The translations under genes and the position numbers were made by a program. This document shows, in pieces, positions 45,834 to 55,235 of a stretch of 64,000 nt of DNA. A model generated the notes under the pieces. The model was not told where the DNA came from. It did not search any database and saw only the letters and a list, made by a program, of their open reading frames with translations. Numbering within the stretch: the stretch's first letter is position 1; every line of letters begins with the position of its first letter. This stretch comes from Ectopseudomonas guguanensis (GTDB lineage: Bacteria > Pseudomonadota > Gammaproteobacteria > Pseudomonadales > Pseudomonadaceae), in NCBI RefSeq assembly GCF_900104265.1, contig NZ_FNJJ01000003.1, positions 288,672-352,671 of the forward strand. The letters run 5' to 3'.

Positions 45834-46106
45834 GGTGCCACCTGCGAAAACGCGATGGGGCAGCATAGCAGATGCCGTCCATTCGTCAGAAAGTCGATTC
45901 AAAACAACAACTTGTTCGCTGTTTCCAAGGTTGATGCAAGCGTGTGGGGTGGCGCTTTGACGCTTGCCTGTGCCACTCTCCGCGCCCCTGCCTGCCTGGG
46001 GAACTTGTTTGGCAGGTTCGCTGTCAGTTGCCGTCTGTCGCGCATCGGCGAGGAGCAGACCACCCCCAAGAGGCTTCGGTGGGCAACCACCTTCCCTGGA
46101 GAACCG

Positions 46107-47522
46107 ATGTCGCGATTGCTGCTGATCCTGTGCCTGTTGGCCGCGCTGCCGCTGCCGGTCAGTGCGCGCCTGGCCGGCCCGCCCGAGGTCGGCAGCCAGG
46201 CCCGCAGCACGCGCGACCTGCCTGCCATCCGCAGCAGCGGCGAGTTGCGCGTGCTGGTCAACCAGAGCCGCAACAGTTCGGGCTCGGTCAAGGGGCAGAG
46301 CATCGGCATCGAATACCACCGTCTGCGCGCATTCGAGCAATACCTCAACCGCAATTCCCGTGATGGCCGCAGCCTCACACTCAAGATCATTCCCAAGGCC
46401 AAGGATCAGTTGCTCGGCGCCTTGCAGCGCGGCGAGGGCGATCTGGTCGCGCCCGGCGAAGTGCTCAACGTGCGCACCGGGCACGAGGTCAGTGCCAGCA
46501 CGGCGTTTCGCCGTGACGTGCCGCTGGTACTGGTTTCCAAACAGGGTAACCGGCACTACCGCAGCCTTGAACAACTGGCCGGACGCAGCCTGTCGTTGCC
46601 CGCGGGCAGCGCCGTGGGGGAGGCCCTGCGCCTGATCAACCAGCAACTCGCCGATCGCAAGCTGCCGCCGATCGTGGTCGAGTGGGTCGACCCCAGCCTG
46701 GCGATCGAAGATGTGCTGGAAATGGTCCAGGCCGGCATCTTCGAGCGCACCGCGGTGGAGCTGCCAATTGCCGAGCGCTGGGCCAGGGTGATGCCCAAGC
46801 TGCGTATCGATCGACATCTGGTGCTGGCGCGCGATGGCGACATGAAATGGTTCGTACGTCCCGAAGCGCCGATGCTGCGCGCCAGTATCGATCGGTTTTT
46901 CAGCAGCTATCAGTCTCCGGCCGATCAGGATGCGGCGTTCCAGCGTGTCTATCGTCGCCTGTACAAGGTGCATTCGCCCCTGGGGCGCACCGAGCGCCAG
47001 CGTCTGGAGCGGGTGCGCCCGGTGCTGCAGCAGCATGCTGATCAGCAGGGCTTCGACTGGCTGATGCTGGCCGCCCTGGCATTCAAGGAGTCGACCCTCA
47101 ACCCCTTGGCGCGCGGGGCAAGCGGGGCAACCGGGCTGATGCAGATCACCCCGGCGGCGGCACGCACGGTCGGGGTGAGCAACATCCAGAATGTCGATGG
47201 CAACGTCCAGGCCAGCAGCAAGTACCTGGCGATGATCCGGCGCAATTTCTTCAACAGCCCGCAACTCAACGAGCGTGAGCGCATGGCCTTCGTGCTGGCT
47301 GGCTACAACCTTGGCCCGCAACGGGTACAGAGCCTGCGCGCCGAGGCGCGCAGGCGGGGGCTGAACCCCAATCAGTGGTTCTTCCAGGTCGAGCGTGTGG
47401 CGATGGAACAGGTGGGCATGGGCGTGGTGAGCTATGTGAACGCGGTGAATAAGTACTACCTTGCTTATGACCGTGAGCGCTATTTGCTGGAGCCGCAGGG
47501 ACGGCGTTTGACGGCCAAATAA
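46107..47522 (+). CDS. MltF-like membrane-bound lytic transglycosylase
   Basis: 471 residues. A signal peptide ([20 protein letters not shown]) without a lipobox is followed by a periplasmic solute-binding-3 type domain ([18 protein letters not shown] onward, residues 48-290) and a C-terminal SLT domain. The catalytic Glu is in [24 protein letters not shown]. It cleaves peptidoglycan between MurNAc and GlcNAc with formation of 1,6-anhydroMurNAc. The combination of the two domains is that of MltF; the binding domain senses peptides. Confidence 0.9.
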   Translation: MSRLLLILCLLAALPLPVSARLAGPPEVGSQARSTRDLPAIRSSGELRVLVNQSRNSSGSVKGQSIGIEYHRLRAFEQYLNRNSRDGRSLTLKIIPKAKDQLLGALQRGEGDLVAPGEVLNVRTGHEVSASTAFRRDVPLVLVSKQGNRHYRSLEQLAGRSLSLPAGSAVGEALRLINQQLADRKLPPIVVEWVDPSLAIEDVLEMVQAGIFERTAVELPIAERWARVMPKLRIDRHLVLARDGDMKWFVRPEAPMLRASIDRFFSSYQSPADQDAAFQRVYRRLYKVHSPLGRTERQRLERVRPVLQQHADQQGFDWLMLAALAFKESTLNPLARGASGATGLMQITPAAARTVGVSNIQNVDGNVQASSKYLAMIRRNFFNSPQLNERERMAFVLAGYNLGPQRVQSLRAEARRRGLNPNQWFFQVERVAMEQVGMGVVSYVNAVNKYYLAYDRERYLLEPQGRRLTAK

Positions 47523-47532
47523 CAATCTAATA

Positions 47533-47575
47533 ATTCGATTTATATAAGCGGTATTTTGCTGTTTTTTAATCGAAT
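47533..47575. repeat. AT-rich inverted repeat upstream of doxX
   Basis: ATTCGATT (47533-47540) and AATCGAAT (47568-47575) are perfect 8-bp arms spaced by 27 bases, in the AT-richest segment of the area. It may be a regulator site or the end of the transglycosylase transcript. Confidence 0.4.
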
Positions 47576-47624
47576 AAATTGGATATTCTGTGCGCCATCT
47601 CCCCCACACACAGGAAGCCTTGCA

Positions 47625-48059
47625 ATGAACAACCTGATCAAAAGCATCACCGCCAGCCAAGCCGGTTTCGGTATCACCATCCTGCGCATCGTTGCCGGCA
47701 TCACCTTCGCCGCCCATGGCGCGCAGAAGCTGTTCGGCTGGTTTGGCGGTTACGGTCTGGCGGGTGTCGCACAGTGGATGGAAAGCATCGGCCTGGCCCC
47801 TGGCTACCTGATGGCGCTGGCGGCCGGCAGCGCCGAGTTCTTCGGCGGCGTGGCGCTGATCATCGGTCTGCTGGTGCGCCCGGCGGCAGCGGTGCTGGCG
47901 GTGACCATGCTGGTGGCGATCTTCACCGTGCACTTCGCCAACGGCTTCTTCATGAGCAACAACGGCTACGAGTTCGCCCTGGCTCTGCTGGCCATCAGCG
48001 TGGCGCTGGTGTTCGAGGGTGCCGGCAAGCTGTCGGTGGATGGCAAGCTCGCACGCTGA
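47625..48059 (+). CDS. DoxX family membrane protein
   Basis: 144 residues with four transmembrane helices. The start [30 protein letters not shown] is the DoxX signature and [21 protein letters not shown] the second conserved block. DoxX/DoxD-like proteins are linked to thiosulfate-quinone or quinone redox activity; this type is often induced by electrophile or redox stress. CAGGAAG precedes the ATG. A terminator follows. Confidence 0.9.
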   Translation: MNNLIKSITASQAGFGITILRIVAGITFAAHGAQKLFGWFGGYGLAGVAQWMESIGLAPGYLMALAAGSAEFFGGVALIIGLLVRPAAAVLAVTMLVAIFTVHFANGFFMSNNGYEFALALLAISVALVFEGAGKLSVDGKLAR

Positions 48060-48078
48060 TTGATCAGGCAACAACAGG

Positions 48079-48100
48079 AAGGCCCGCAAATGCGGGCCTT
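48079..48100. terminator. terminator after doxX
   Basis: AAGGCCCGCA pairs with TGCGGGCCTT around AA, 20 bases past the doxX stop, then CTTCTTGCG. The symmetric ends also allow use by the convergent LysR gene. Confidence 0.8.
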
Positions 48101-48119
48101 CTTGCGTTAGGCCGAACGA

Positions 48120-49055
48120 TCAGGCGGTAGCGGCCTGCTCGGCCTTCTTTTCCTGAGCGGTGACCTGCTGCGCCAGTTCGATCATCTGCTCGCGCATCCA
48201 GCGGTTGGCCGGGTCCTGGTCGGTGCTCTCGTGCCAGTACAGGTGCGTTTCCAGCGCCGGCACGTCGCCGACCGGCAGCGCCACGTGATGCAGGTTGTGG
48301 CGACGGGCGAAGCGCTCCGGCACGGTCATCACCATATCGGTTTGCTGCAACACGCTGCTGGCCATCAGGTAGTGCTGCGAGCGCAGGGCGATCTTGCGCT
48401 GGATGCCCATCTTGCCCAAGGCCAGATCCACATAACCGAGGCCACTGCGGCGGCTGGAGATGTGGATATGGCTAAGCGACAGGTACTCGTCGAGGCTGAT
48501 CTTCTCCTTGGCTAGCGGGTGCCCCGGACGCATGGCGCAGACGTAGCGATCATCCAGCAGCTTGACGTGGCGCACCTGCGGGTCGGTATTGAGTGGTGCG
48601 TCGACGGCGAAATCGAGGCGGCCGGCGGCCAGCTCCTTGGTGGTTTCGCGGCGCTTGGCCAGGAAGCTCTCTATGCACACGCTCGGCGCCAGGCGGCGCA
48701 AACGCTGGAACAGCGGTGGCAGGAGAATCTGCTCGGAGAGGTCGGTCATGCTGATGCGATAGGTCTTGCCGGCCTGCTGCGGATTGAAGGTGCGGCTTTC
48801 CTGCACGGAAACGCGCAATAGCTGCAGGGCGTTGCGCACCGGACCGATGATGTTCTGCGCCATCGGCGTCGGCACCATGCCCTGGGCGGTGCGCACGAAC
48901 AACGGGTCGTTGAAGGTTTCGCGCAGGCGGGCGAGGGCGTTGGAAACCGCCGGCTGGGTGATGCCGACGATCTGTCCGGCACGGGTCAGGTTGGCCTCGG
49001 TGTAGATGGCGTCGAAGACGATGAAGAGGTTCAGATCCACCTTGGTCAGGTTCAT
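48120..49055 (-). CDS. LysR-family transcriptional regulator
   Basis: 311 residues. The winged helix-turn-helix is at the N terminus (VDLNLFIVFDAIYTEANLTRAGQIVGITQPAVSNALARLRETF in pattern), followed by a periplasmic-binding-protein-like effector domain. The N terminus with VDLNL and DAIYTE is typical for the LeuO/NodD-like subgroup. It is divergent from the acyl-CoA dehydrogenase gene and probably controls it; a palindrome sits at 49103-49116 between them. Confidence 0.9.
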   Translation of the reverse strand: MNLTKVDLNLFIVFDAIYTEANLTRAGQIVGITQPAVSNALARLRETFNDPLFVRTAQGMVPTPMAQNIIGPVRNALQLLRVSVQESRTFNPQQAGKTYRISMTDLSEQILLPPLFQRLRRLAPSVCIESFLAKRRETTKELAAGRLDFAVDAPLNTDPQVRHVKLLDDRYVCAMRPGHPLAKEKISLDEYLSLSHIHISSRRSGLGYVDLALGKMGIQRKIALRSQHYLMASSVLQQTDMVMTVPERFARRHNLHHVALPVGDVPALETHLYWHESTDQDPANRWMREQMIELAQQVTAQEKKAEQAATA

Positions 49056-49102
49056 GCCGGCAGTGCTCCAGGGGCGTCGATATCAAGCGATCATATATCG
49101 GT

Positions 49103-49116
49103 TATGAATGTTCATA
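49103..49116. promoter_or_regulatory. palindrome between lysR and acyl-CoA dehydrogenase genes
   Basis: TATGAA and TTCATA form perfect 6-bp arms around TG, 48 bases upstream of the LysR start and 91 upstream of the dehydrogenase. Its place suits a LysR-type recognition site, though the exact T-N11-A spacing is not met by the outermost bases. Confidence 0.45.
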
Positions 49117-49206
49117 CACGCTGAAAATAGGTTCGATAAATCTTAAGCGCTGTTCTAGCATCATTTCCACAACCTCTCACCCCCCTTGTACAAAACAGGT
49201 AACCCC

Positions 49207-50436
49207 ATGGATTTTGCCTATTCCCCCAAGGTTCAAGAGCTGCGTGAGCGCGTTAGCGCATTCATGGAAGCCTATGTCTACCCGGCCGAAGCGGTGTTCG
49301 AGCAACAGGTTGCCGAGGGCGACCGCTGGCAGCCGACCGCGATCATCGAAGAGCTGAAAGGCAAGGCCAAGGCCGAGGGACTGTGGAACCTGTTTCTGCC
49401 TGAATCGGACTACGGCGCGGGCCTGACCAATACCGAATACGCACCATTGGCGGAAATCATGGGCCGCTCGCTGATCGGCCCCGAGCCGTTCAACTGCGCT
49501 GCGCCGGACACCGGCAACATGGAGGTGCTGGTGCGCTACGGCAACGAGGCGCAGAAGCAGCAATGGCTGGAGCCGCTGCTGCGCGGCGAGATTCGCTCCG
49601 CCTTCGCCATGACCGAGCCGGGGGTTGCCTCCAGCGACGCCACCAACATGCAGGCCAACGCTCGTCGCGAGGGCGATGAGTGGGTGATCAACGGCCGTAA
49701 ATGGTGGACGTCGGGCGCCTGCGACCCGCGCTGCAAGGTGATGATCTTCATGGGCCTGACCAACCCCGACGCGCCGCGCCACCAGCAGCACTCGATGATT
49801 CTGGTGCCGATGGATGCGCCCGGGGTGACCGTGCTGCGTCCGCTGCCGGTGTTCGGCTACGACGACGCCCCGCATGGTCACGCCGAAGTGCTGTTCGAGA
49901 ACGTGCGCGTGCCTTACGAGAACGTGCTGCTCGGCGAAGGGCGCGGCTTCGAGATCGCCCAGGGTCGCCTCGGCCCGGGCCGCATTCACCACTGCATGCG
50001 TTCGATCGGCATGGCCGAGCGCGCCCTGGAGCTGATGTGCAAGCGCGCCGTGAGCCGCACCGCCTTCGGCAAGCCGCTGGCGCGCCTGGGTGGGAATATC
50101 GATCACATCGCCGATTCGCGCATGGAGATCAACCAGGCGCGCCTGCTGACGCTCAATGCGGCATACATGATGGACACCGTGGGCAACAAGATCGCCGCCA
50201 GCGAAATCGCCCAGATCAAGGTGGTCGCGCCCAACGTCGCGCTCAAGGTGATCGACCGGGCGATCCAGATGCACGGCGGCGCCGGGGTTTCCAACGACTT
50301 CCCGCTGGCTTACTGGTACGCCATGCAGCGCACTCTGCGTCTGGCCGACGGCCCGGACGAGGTGCACCGCGCGGCCATCGGCAAGTACGAGATCGGCAAG
50401 TACGTACCGCGCGACGTGATGAAAGCCAGCCGCTGA
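49207..50436 (+). CDS. acyl-CoA dehydrogenase
   Basis: 409 residues of the ACAD10/11-like branch. FAD and substrate elements are [52 protein letters not shown] and [35 protein letters not shown] in pattern. It introduces the alpha-beta double bond in an acyl-CoA; chain specificity is unclear. The start at 49207 gives the family-typical [17 protein letters not shown] strong terminator follows at 50453-50480. Confidence 0.92.
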   Translation: MDFAYSPKVQELRERVSAFMEAYVYPAEAVFEQQVAEGDRWQPTAIIEELKGKAKAEGLWNLFLPESDYGAGLTNTEYAPLAEIMGRSLIGPEPFNCAAPDTGNMEVLVRYGNEAQKQQWLEPLLRGEIRSAFAMTEPGVASSDATNMQANARREGDEWVINGRKWWTSGACDPRCKVMIFMGLTNPDAPRHQQHSMILVPMDAPGVTVLRPLPVFGYDDAPHGHAEVLFENVRVPYENVLLGEGRGFEIAQGRLGPGRIHHCMRSIGMAERALELMCKRAVSRTAFGKPLARLGGNIDHIADSRMEINQARLLTLNAAYMMDTVGNKIAASEIAQIKVVAPNVALKVIDRAIQMHGGAGVSNDFPLAYWYAMQRTLRLADGPDEVHRAAIGKYEIGKYVPRDVMKASR

Positions 50437-50452
50437 TTCGCCAGCCTGAAAG

Positions 50453-50480
50453 GACGAGGCCCGCGTTTGCGGGCCTCGTC
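50453..50480. terminator. terminator after the acyl-CoA dehydrogenase gene
   Basis: GACGAGGCCCGC and GCGGGCCTCGTC are perfect 12-bp arms around GTTT, starting 17 bases after the stop and followed by GTT. Confidence 0.8.
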
Positions 50481-50489
50481 GTTCATATC

Positions 50490-50549
50490 GGTGCGCACGG
50501 CCACCCTGGGAGTCGAATGCGTACACAGGTAGGGTACGCCGTGCGCACC
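50490..50549. repeat. GGTGCGCACGGC inverted repeat
   Basis: GGTGCGCACGGC (50490-50501) and GCCGTGCGCACC (50538-50549) are exact inverse copies; beyond them CACCCT and AGGGTACG extend the symmetry imperfectly. I recall such GTGCGCACGGCGTACCCT elements as dispersed repeats in pseudomonads of this group. Confidence 0.6.
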
Positions 50550-50599
50550 AGGCCGCGGTTGCCTGGGGGGCGTATAAGGTCTGGGCGGCCCCGCGACCT

Positions 50600-50758
50600 C
50601 TAGGGTAGCTGGCCCGACCACCTCAGGCGCATATGCAGCTGTGCGGCGAAGGTACGCGCCGCCAGCTCTTCATGAAAGGTCAGTGCGCGTCGCCCGAATC
50701 GTACTTGCCAGAGCCGTCGGCCCTGGCGCTCGATGAGTTCTATGCAGACTTCGCGCAT
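50600..50758 (-). CDS. 52-residue hypothetical protein downstream of terC
   Basis: The frame starts with ATG 50758, nine bases after the terC stop, and has GGAGAGG directly upstream. The product begins MREVCIELIERQGRRLWQVRF and ends LRWSGQLP; it is basic (eleven arginines) with no membrane segment. No family is known to me. The tight position behind terC and the good ribosome binding site argue for a real gene, co-transcribed with terC. Confidence 0.55.
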   Translation of the reverse strand: MREVCIELIERQGRRLWQVRFGRRALTFHEELAARTFAAQLHMRLRWSGQLP

Positions 50759-50767
50759 CGCCTCTCC

Positions 50768-51754
50768 TCACATGGCGCTGGCCTTGTCGCGCGTCTTCAG
50801 CAGCGACAGCAGCACACCACCGGCCAGCAGACCCAAGGTTACGCCAAGCGAGAGCAGGGCGGGAACCTTGACCAGATCGTGCAGGAAGATCTTGCCGCCA
50901 ATGTACATCAGCACCAGCGCCAGGGCGTACTTCAGGTAGATGAAGCGGTGCATCAGCGCGGCCAGGGCGAAGTACAGCGCGCGCAGGCCGAGGATGGCGA
51001 AGATGTTCGAGGTGTAGACGATGAAGGGGTCCTGCGAAATGGCCAGCACGGCCGGCACGCTATCGACGGCGAAGACCAGGTCGGCCAGCTCGATCAGTAT
51101 CAATGCCAGCAAAAGCGGCGTGGCATACAGCAGCGGTTTGCCGCTGACCTGATCCTTCAGGCGCACCAGGAACTGGCCGCCATGCAGCTCGTCGGTCACG
51201 CGAATGTGCTTGCGCACGAAGCCCAGCAGCGGATTCTGCGCCAGGTCCGGGTGGGCTTCCTGGTCGTTGCTGCGCAGCATCTTGATGCCGCTGAACAGCA
51301 GGAAGGCACCGAAGAGGTAGAGAATCCAGTCGAACTGCTGCACCAGTGCCGTGCCCAGGCCGATCATGATGGCGCGCAGCACGATCACCCCGAGGATGCC
51401 CCAGAACAGCACGCGGTGCTGGTATTTACGCGGGATGTTGAAGTAGCCGAGGATCATCGCCATGACGAAGACGTTGTCCATCGACAGCGACTGCTCCACC
51501 AGGAAACCGGTGTAGTACTCCATCGCCTTGGTGCCGCCGAGCTGCCACCAGATCCAGCCGCCGAAGGCGACGCCGACGCTGAAATAGCCGGAATACAGTA
51601 ACAGGCTTTCGCGCATCTCGATCTCATGCTGATCGCGATGCAGCACGCCGAGGTCGAGTACCAGAAGGGTGATGATCAATACCAGAAAGGCCAGCCAGAA
51701 CCAGCCGGGGGTACCGAAGATGGGGGATGTCAAAAAGGCAAGTAGAGCGTCCAT
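50768..51754 (-). CDS. TerC-family membrane protein (Alx/YkoY-like)
   Basis: 328 residues with about nine transmembrane helices. Acidic residues inside helices mark the metal path: LLVLDLGVLHRD near residue 35, EQSLSMDNVFVMAMI near 88, and ELADLVFAVDSVPAVLAIS near 223. Relatives such as Alx and MeeF export manganese and serve metal loading of exported proteins. GGGAGGG stands before ATG 51754. The roughly 170-base leader is structured. Confidence 0.92.
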   Translation of the reverse strand: MDALLAFLTSPIFGTPGWFWLAFLVLIITLLVLDLGVLHRDQHEIEMRESLLLYSGYFSVGVAFGGWIWWQLGGTKAMEYYTGFLVEQSLSMDNVFVMAMILGYFNIPRKYQHRVLFWGILGVIVLRAIMIGLGTALVQQFDWILYLFGAFLLFSGIKMLRSNDQEAHPDLAQNPLLGFVRKHIRVTDELHGGQFLVRLKDQVSGKPLLYATPLLLALILIELADLVFAVDSVPAVLAISQDPFIVYTSNIFAILGLRALYFALAALMHRFIYLKYALALVLMYIGGKIFLHDLVKVPALLSLGVTLGLLAGGVLLSLLKTRDKASAM

Positions 51755-51772
51755 GAGCCCTCCCTAATGTCT

Positions 51773-51829
51773 GCCTGAGTTGAAAGAAATTCACTCAGTG
51801 ACTCCGACATCACGGTGAGAAGCTCACCG
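51773..51829 (-). other. structured leader of terC
   Basis: Two hairpins can form in the leader: CGGTGAG with CTCACCG around a three-base loop (51813-51819 with 51823-51829) and CTGAGT with ACTCAG (arms about 20 bases apart, beginning near 51774). The sequence lacks the GGGGAGUA core of the yybP-ykoY manganese riboswitch, so a different control, if any, is involved. Confidence 0.35.
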
Positions 51830-51905
51830 CCAGAGGGGCCCGGCGTCACGCGCTGCGAAGACTAGCGCTGAGTGCTCAGGCTGCCAAGCCCCCTGGGCGG
51901 GAATA

Positions 51906-52793
51906 TTTTTGGTTCTTCGCTTAGTTTGAGTAAAGGGCGGCTTGAAACCGGACTGGCAATTACGTGTTAGCTGGATGACTTGGCACTATCCGTTAGCGCG
52001 CCGCCTGGGCTGATGGGTTTCGCCCCTTACGGGCGACTCACTTGATTCGCTGCGCTCACCCTTCGGGCCAGCCTGCGGCTGTTACTTCGCTGCGCTTCGT
52101 AGCTCTTGCTTGTGCAAAGAAAGTAAGCAAAGAAACACACCCCTGCATCCGAGCTAGGCGCCCCCGCCCTGCTGCGCCGGGGTTCCCTCGTTCCATCACC
52201 GCTCCAGGGGCACGCTGCGAAGGGCCATCCCTGGCCCATCGCAGCTCTCGCGACATCCATGTCGCTCAACCCCTTCCACGGTGATTCCACTCGGCCTCCT
52301 GAAGGGGAACCAGTTCGCGAGCTTGCGACATCTCCGCAACATGAAAATCGGTAGCGTTTGGCTTTTGCTCTTGAAGCGCGATCTCACAGACGACGCCCAA
52401 GTCCCCTTCAGGAGGCCGAGTGGAGGTGTTGCGTAGGGGGATGAGCCGCATGGATGCGGCGAAAGGCTTAAAGGGCCAGGGATGGCCCATGTAAGCCGGC
52501 CCCCGGAGCAGCACCGGAACGAGGGAAGTTTCGCGTAGCGAAACCCGGATGTCGGGGTGCCCTTCTTTGGCACACCTTTCTTGGGCAAGCAACGAAACGT
52601 AGCGCAGCGGAGTAACAGCCGCAGGCTGGCCTGAAGGGTGAGCGCAGCGAATCAAGTGAGTCGCCCGTAAGGGGCGAAACCCATCAGCCCAGGCGGCGCG
52701 CTAACGGATAGTGCCAAGTCATCCAGCTAACACGTAATTGCCAGTCCGGTTTCAAGCGTGCCCTCCCGCGAAAATGCGAAGAACCAAATTTTT
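51906..52793. repeat. giant palindromic non-coding element
   Basis: Between terC and the PstS-OmpA gene lie two inverted copies of a ~370-base unit. The outer 160 bases (51941-52100 and 52597-52756) are almost identical. Further in are matched blocks GGGCCATCCCTGGCCC (52222-52237, inverse at 52473-52488) and a perfect 22-base pair of arms (52287-52308 with 52402-52423). A unique 93-base centre (52309-52401) remains. An outer inverse pair GGTTCTTCGC/GCGAAGAACC extends it to 51906-52793. No transposase and no credible ORF; short frames in it have no ribosome sites. Confidence 0.8.
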
Positions 52794-52797
52794 CGCC

Positions 52798-54177
52798 TCA
52801 GTAAACCCAGACCTCGACGCGGCGATTGCGGATGCGGCCGTTGTCCTGGTCGTTGGCGGCCACCGGCAGCTCGCTGCCCAGGCCGGTGATCTCGCGAAAC
52901 AGCACACCCTGTTTGGCCAGTTCGCGGCGCACGGCCATGGCGCGCAGTTTCGACAGCAGTTCGGCGCGCTCGGGGTCGCTCTTCGGGTCGCCGAATCCAA
53001 CCAGCACCACCTTGTGCTGCAGCTTGTCGTGCTGCTTGAGGTAGTCCAGCACCCGTTGCAGGTCGCGTTGGGCCTTGTTGTCCAGCGTCGCGCTGCCTTC
53101 CTGGAAGCGGAAGTTCACCGACAGGCGCTGCGCCTGCTGCGCCAGTTGACGGTAATCGGCGGGCATCTGCGCATCGGCGCTGACCTTCACCGCCTGCACG
53201 GTCTGGGCGATGAAGCCGCTGCTGTCGACGATCGCTTGGCCACGAGGGCCGTGGGCGAAGTCGATCAGCGCACGCGCCCAGGGGTTGGTCAGCTGCGGAT
53301 CGTTGTAGAGAAACAGGCGACGCGCCAGTGGGTAGTCCTCGGTGGCGATCAAGGTGGTGCTTGGCGGCATCGGTTGGGAGTCGCCAGCCGCGACGGCCAC
53401 CGCCTTGGCCTGGCGAATGTAGGGCAGGCCGATGAAGCCGATGCCGTTGGGGTCGCTGCTGACCGAATCGGACAGCTGATTGCTGGACTCGAAGCGTTGC
53501 GCGCCAGCGGCAAGGGTGCGTCCGCCCGGGGCCAGTACCAGCTCCTTGAAGGTGTCATAGGTGCCGGAGTTGTCATCGCGTGCATAGGGGCGCACCTTGC
53601 CGGGTTTGCCGCCCAGTGTGGCCCAGTCGCTGATCTCGCCGGAGAACAGTTGCGCGATCTGCTCCACGCTGAGCGCACCGACAGGGTTGGACGGATGGAC
53701 GATGATCGCCAGGCCGTCGATGGCGATGACCTGTTCGCTCTGCGGGCTGCGCAGGTCGCCCAGCGAGGCCAGGCTGGCGGCTTCGCTGTCCTTGATCGGC
53801 CGCGACGAGGCGGCCAGGTCGGCACTGCCGTCCTTGAGCGAGGTGAAACCGGTGCCCGAGCCGTGGGCGGCCACCTCGACGATCACCTGGCGGCCATCTG
53901 CCTGGCGCGCGAGCAGGCGCTGCTCGTTTTCCTGGGCGCCGTTCTCGCTGCGGATGTCGCGCAGACCTTGTGCCTCGAACAGTCCCTTGACCAGTTCGGG
54001 GGCGAGCTTGGCACCGATGGTGTTGGAGCCCTGGATACGCAGCACCGGCCGGTTGCCTTCGGAGGCGGGCAGTGCGGCGAAGATCGAGAGGGGCAGGGCG
54101 TAGCAGATGAAACCGATCAGCAGCAGGGACAGGGTACGACCCCAGAGGTCGCGGTCGGCGGACAGGGCGCGCGGCAT
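52798..54177 (-). CDS. PstS-like phosphate-binding protein fused to an OmpA domain
   Basis: 459 residues. A signal anchor (LLLIGFICYALPLSIFAALP) is at residues 17-36. A PstS-type domain spans about 45-300, with phosphate-ligand loops IQGSNTIGAKL, VAAHGSGTGFTSL and YARDDNSGTYDTFKEL. An OmpA-like C-terminal domain (LSVNFRFQEGSATLDNKAQRDL to RIRNRRVEVWVY) binds peptidoglycan. The fusion would tether a phosphate binder to the cell wall; no phosphate transport genes are near. The gene ends five bases from the large palindrome. Confidence 0.88.
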   Translation of the reverse strand: MPRALSADRDLWGRTLSLLLIGFICYALPLSIFAALPASEGNRPVLRIQGSNTIGAKLAPELVKGLFEAQGLRDIRSENGAQENEQRLLARQADGRQVIVEVAAHGSGTGFTSLKDGSADLAASSRPIKDSEAASLASLGDLRSPQSEQVIAIDGLAIIVHPSNPVGALSVEQIAQLFSGEISDWATLGGKPGKVRPYARDDNSGTYDTFKELVLAPGGRTLAAGAQRFESSNQLSDSVSSDPNGIGFIGLPYIRQAKAVAVAAGDSQPMPPSTTLIATEDYPLARRLFLYNDPQLTNPWARALIDFAHGPRGQAIVDSSGFIAQTVQAVKVSADAQMPADYRQLAQQAQRLSVNFRFQEGSATLDNKAQRDLQRVLDYLKQHDKLQHKVVLVGFGDPKSDPERAELLSKLRAMAVRRELAKQGVLFREITGLGSELPVAANDQDNGRIRNRRVEVWVY

Positions 54178-54277
54178 GCGGCAGGCACCTTCTAGTGGGT
54201 GGGATAAGGTGCCGCGCAGATTAAGTCAGTCAGGTTGCAGTCTTGTGACGGGCGCGTCATCTGCACCCGCCCTTGCC

Positions 54278-55090
54278 TCAGTTCAATTCCAGCCAGATCG
54301 GCGCATGATCGGACGGCTTGGCCATGCCGCGCAGCTCGTAGTCGATGCCGGCATCCTTGAAGCGTGCCTTGAGCGGCTGGCTGGCGAGAATCACGTCGAT
54401 GCGCAGGCCGCGCTTGGGCTCGTCCTCGAAGCCGCGGCTGCGGTAGTCGAACCAGCTGAAACGGTCATTCACTTCGGGGTTGAGGTGGCGAAAGCTGTCC
54501 ACCAGGCCCCAGTTCTTCAGGGTCGCCAGCCATTCGCGTTCTTCCGGCAGGAAGCTGCACTTGCCGGTTTTCAGCCAGCGCAGGCGATTGGGCTCGCCGA
54601 TGCCGATGTCGCAATCTTCCGGGCTGATGTTGATGTCGCCCATCACTACCAGCGCCTGCTGCGGGTCGAAGCGCTCTACCAGCAGTTGCTGCAGATCGGC
54701 ATAGAAGCGCTGCTTGGCCGGAAACTTCACCGGATGGTCGCGGCTCTCGCCCTGGGGAAAGTAGCCGTTCATCACGGTGATGGGGTTGCCCGCGGCATCG
54801 GCGAAGGTGCCATAGATGAAACGCCGCTGAGACTCTTCGCCATCGCCTGGGAAGCCCTTGTGCAGGCTCAGCGGGGCCTGGCGCGAGAGCAGGGCGACAC
54901 CGTAGTGGCCCTTCTGGCCATGGTAATGCACGTGATAGCCGAGCTGGCGGATCTCCGCTTCCGGGAACTGGTCGTCGGCCACCTTGGTTTCCTGCAGACC
55001 GATCACATCCGGCTGGTGCTTTTCGATCAGCGCCTGCAATTGATGAGGGCGCGCACGCAGGCCATTGATATTGAAGGAGACGATTTTCAT
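54278..55090 (-). CDS. xthA: exodeoxyribonuclease III
   Basis: 270 residues, the size of P. aeruginosa XthA. Catalytic elements of the EEP family are complete: Asn in [15 protein letters not shown], Glu in [16 protein letters not shown], Asp-x-Asn in [16 protein letters not shown], and Asp-His in [12 protein letters not shown]. It is the main AP endonuclease and 3'-5' exonuclease in base excision repair. The ATG at 55090 is far enough from the divergent GNAT gene for separate promoters. Confidence 0.95.
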   Translation of the reverse strand: MKIVSFNINGLRARPHQLQALIEKHQPDVIGLQETKVADDQFPEAEIRQLGYHVHYHGQKGHYGVALLSRQAPLSLHKGFPGDGEESQRRFIYGTFADAAGNPITVMNGYFPQGESRDHPVKFPAKQRFYADLQQLLVERFDPQQALVVMGDINISPEDCDIGIGEPNRLRWLKTGKCSFLPEEREWLATLKNWGLVDSFRHLNPEVNDRFSWFDYRSRGFEDEPKRGLRIDVILASQPLKARFKDAGIDYELRGMAKPSDHAPIWLELN

Positions 55091-55235
55091 GGGCAGCGGG
55101 TCCTGGGCAAAACGCGATGCTAGCCGATCCTCGGCGCTCGCGGCCAGCGCCTGGCAGGCGTCATGCGGCGGTGCTAAGTTGGCTCTGTCGGCTTCCACCC
55201 GCCTGAGCCGCAACCCATGACAACAGAGGTCCACC

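Noticed and set aside
45834..48089. large N-terminal extension of tatD (about 750 residues)
   Set aside because: The open frame is the antisense of the transglycosylase and doxX genes; the TatD family start with a ribosome binding site is at 45833.
51755..51900. yybP-ykoY manganese riboswitch in the terC leader
   Set aside because: The leader is structured and the gene is a typical target, but the conserved GGGGAGUA and matching second loop are not present.
52027..52655. small proteins encoded within the large palindrome
   Set aside because: The frames of 66-130 codons follow the repeat in both orientations, have odd composition and no ribosome binding sites; they are by-products of the repeat.
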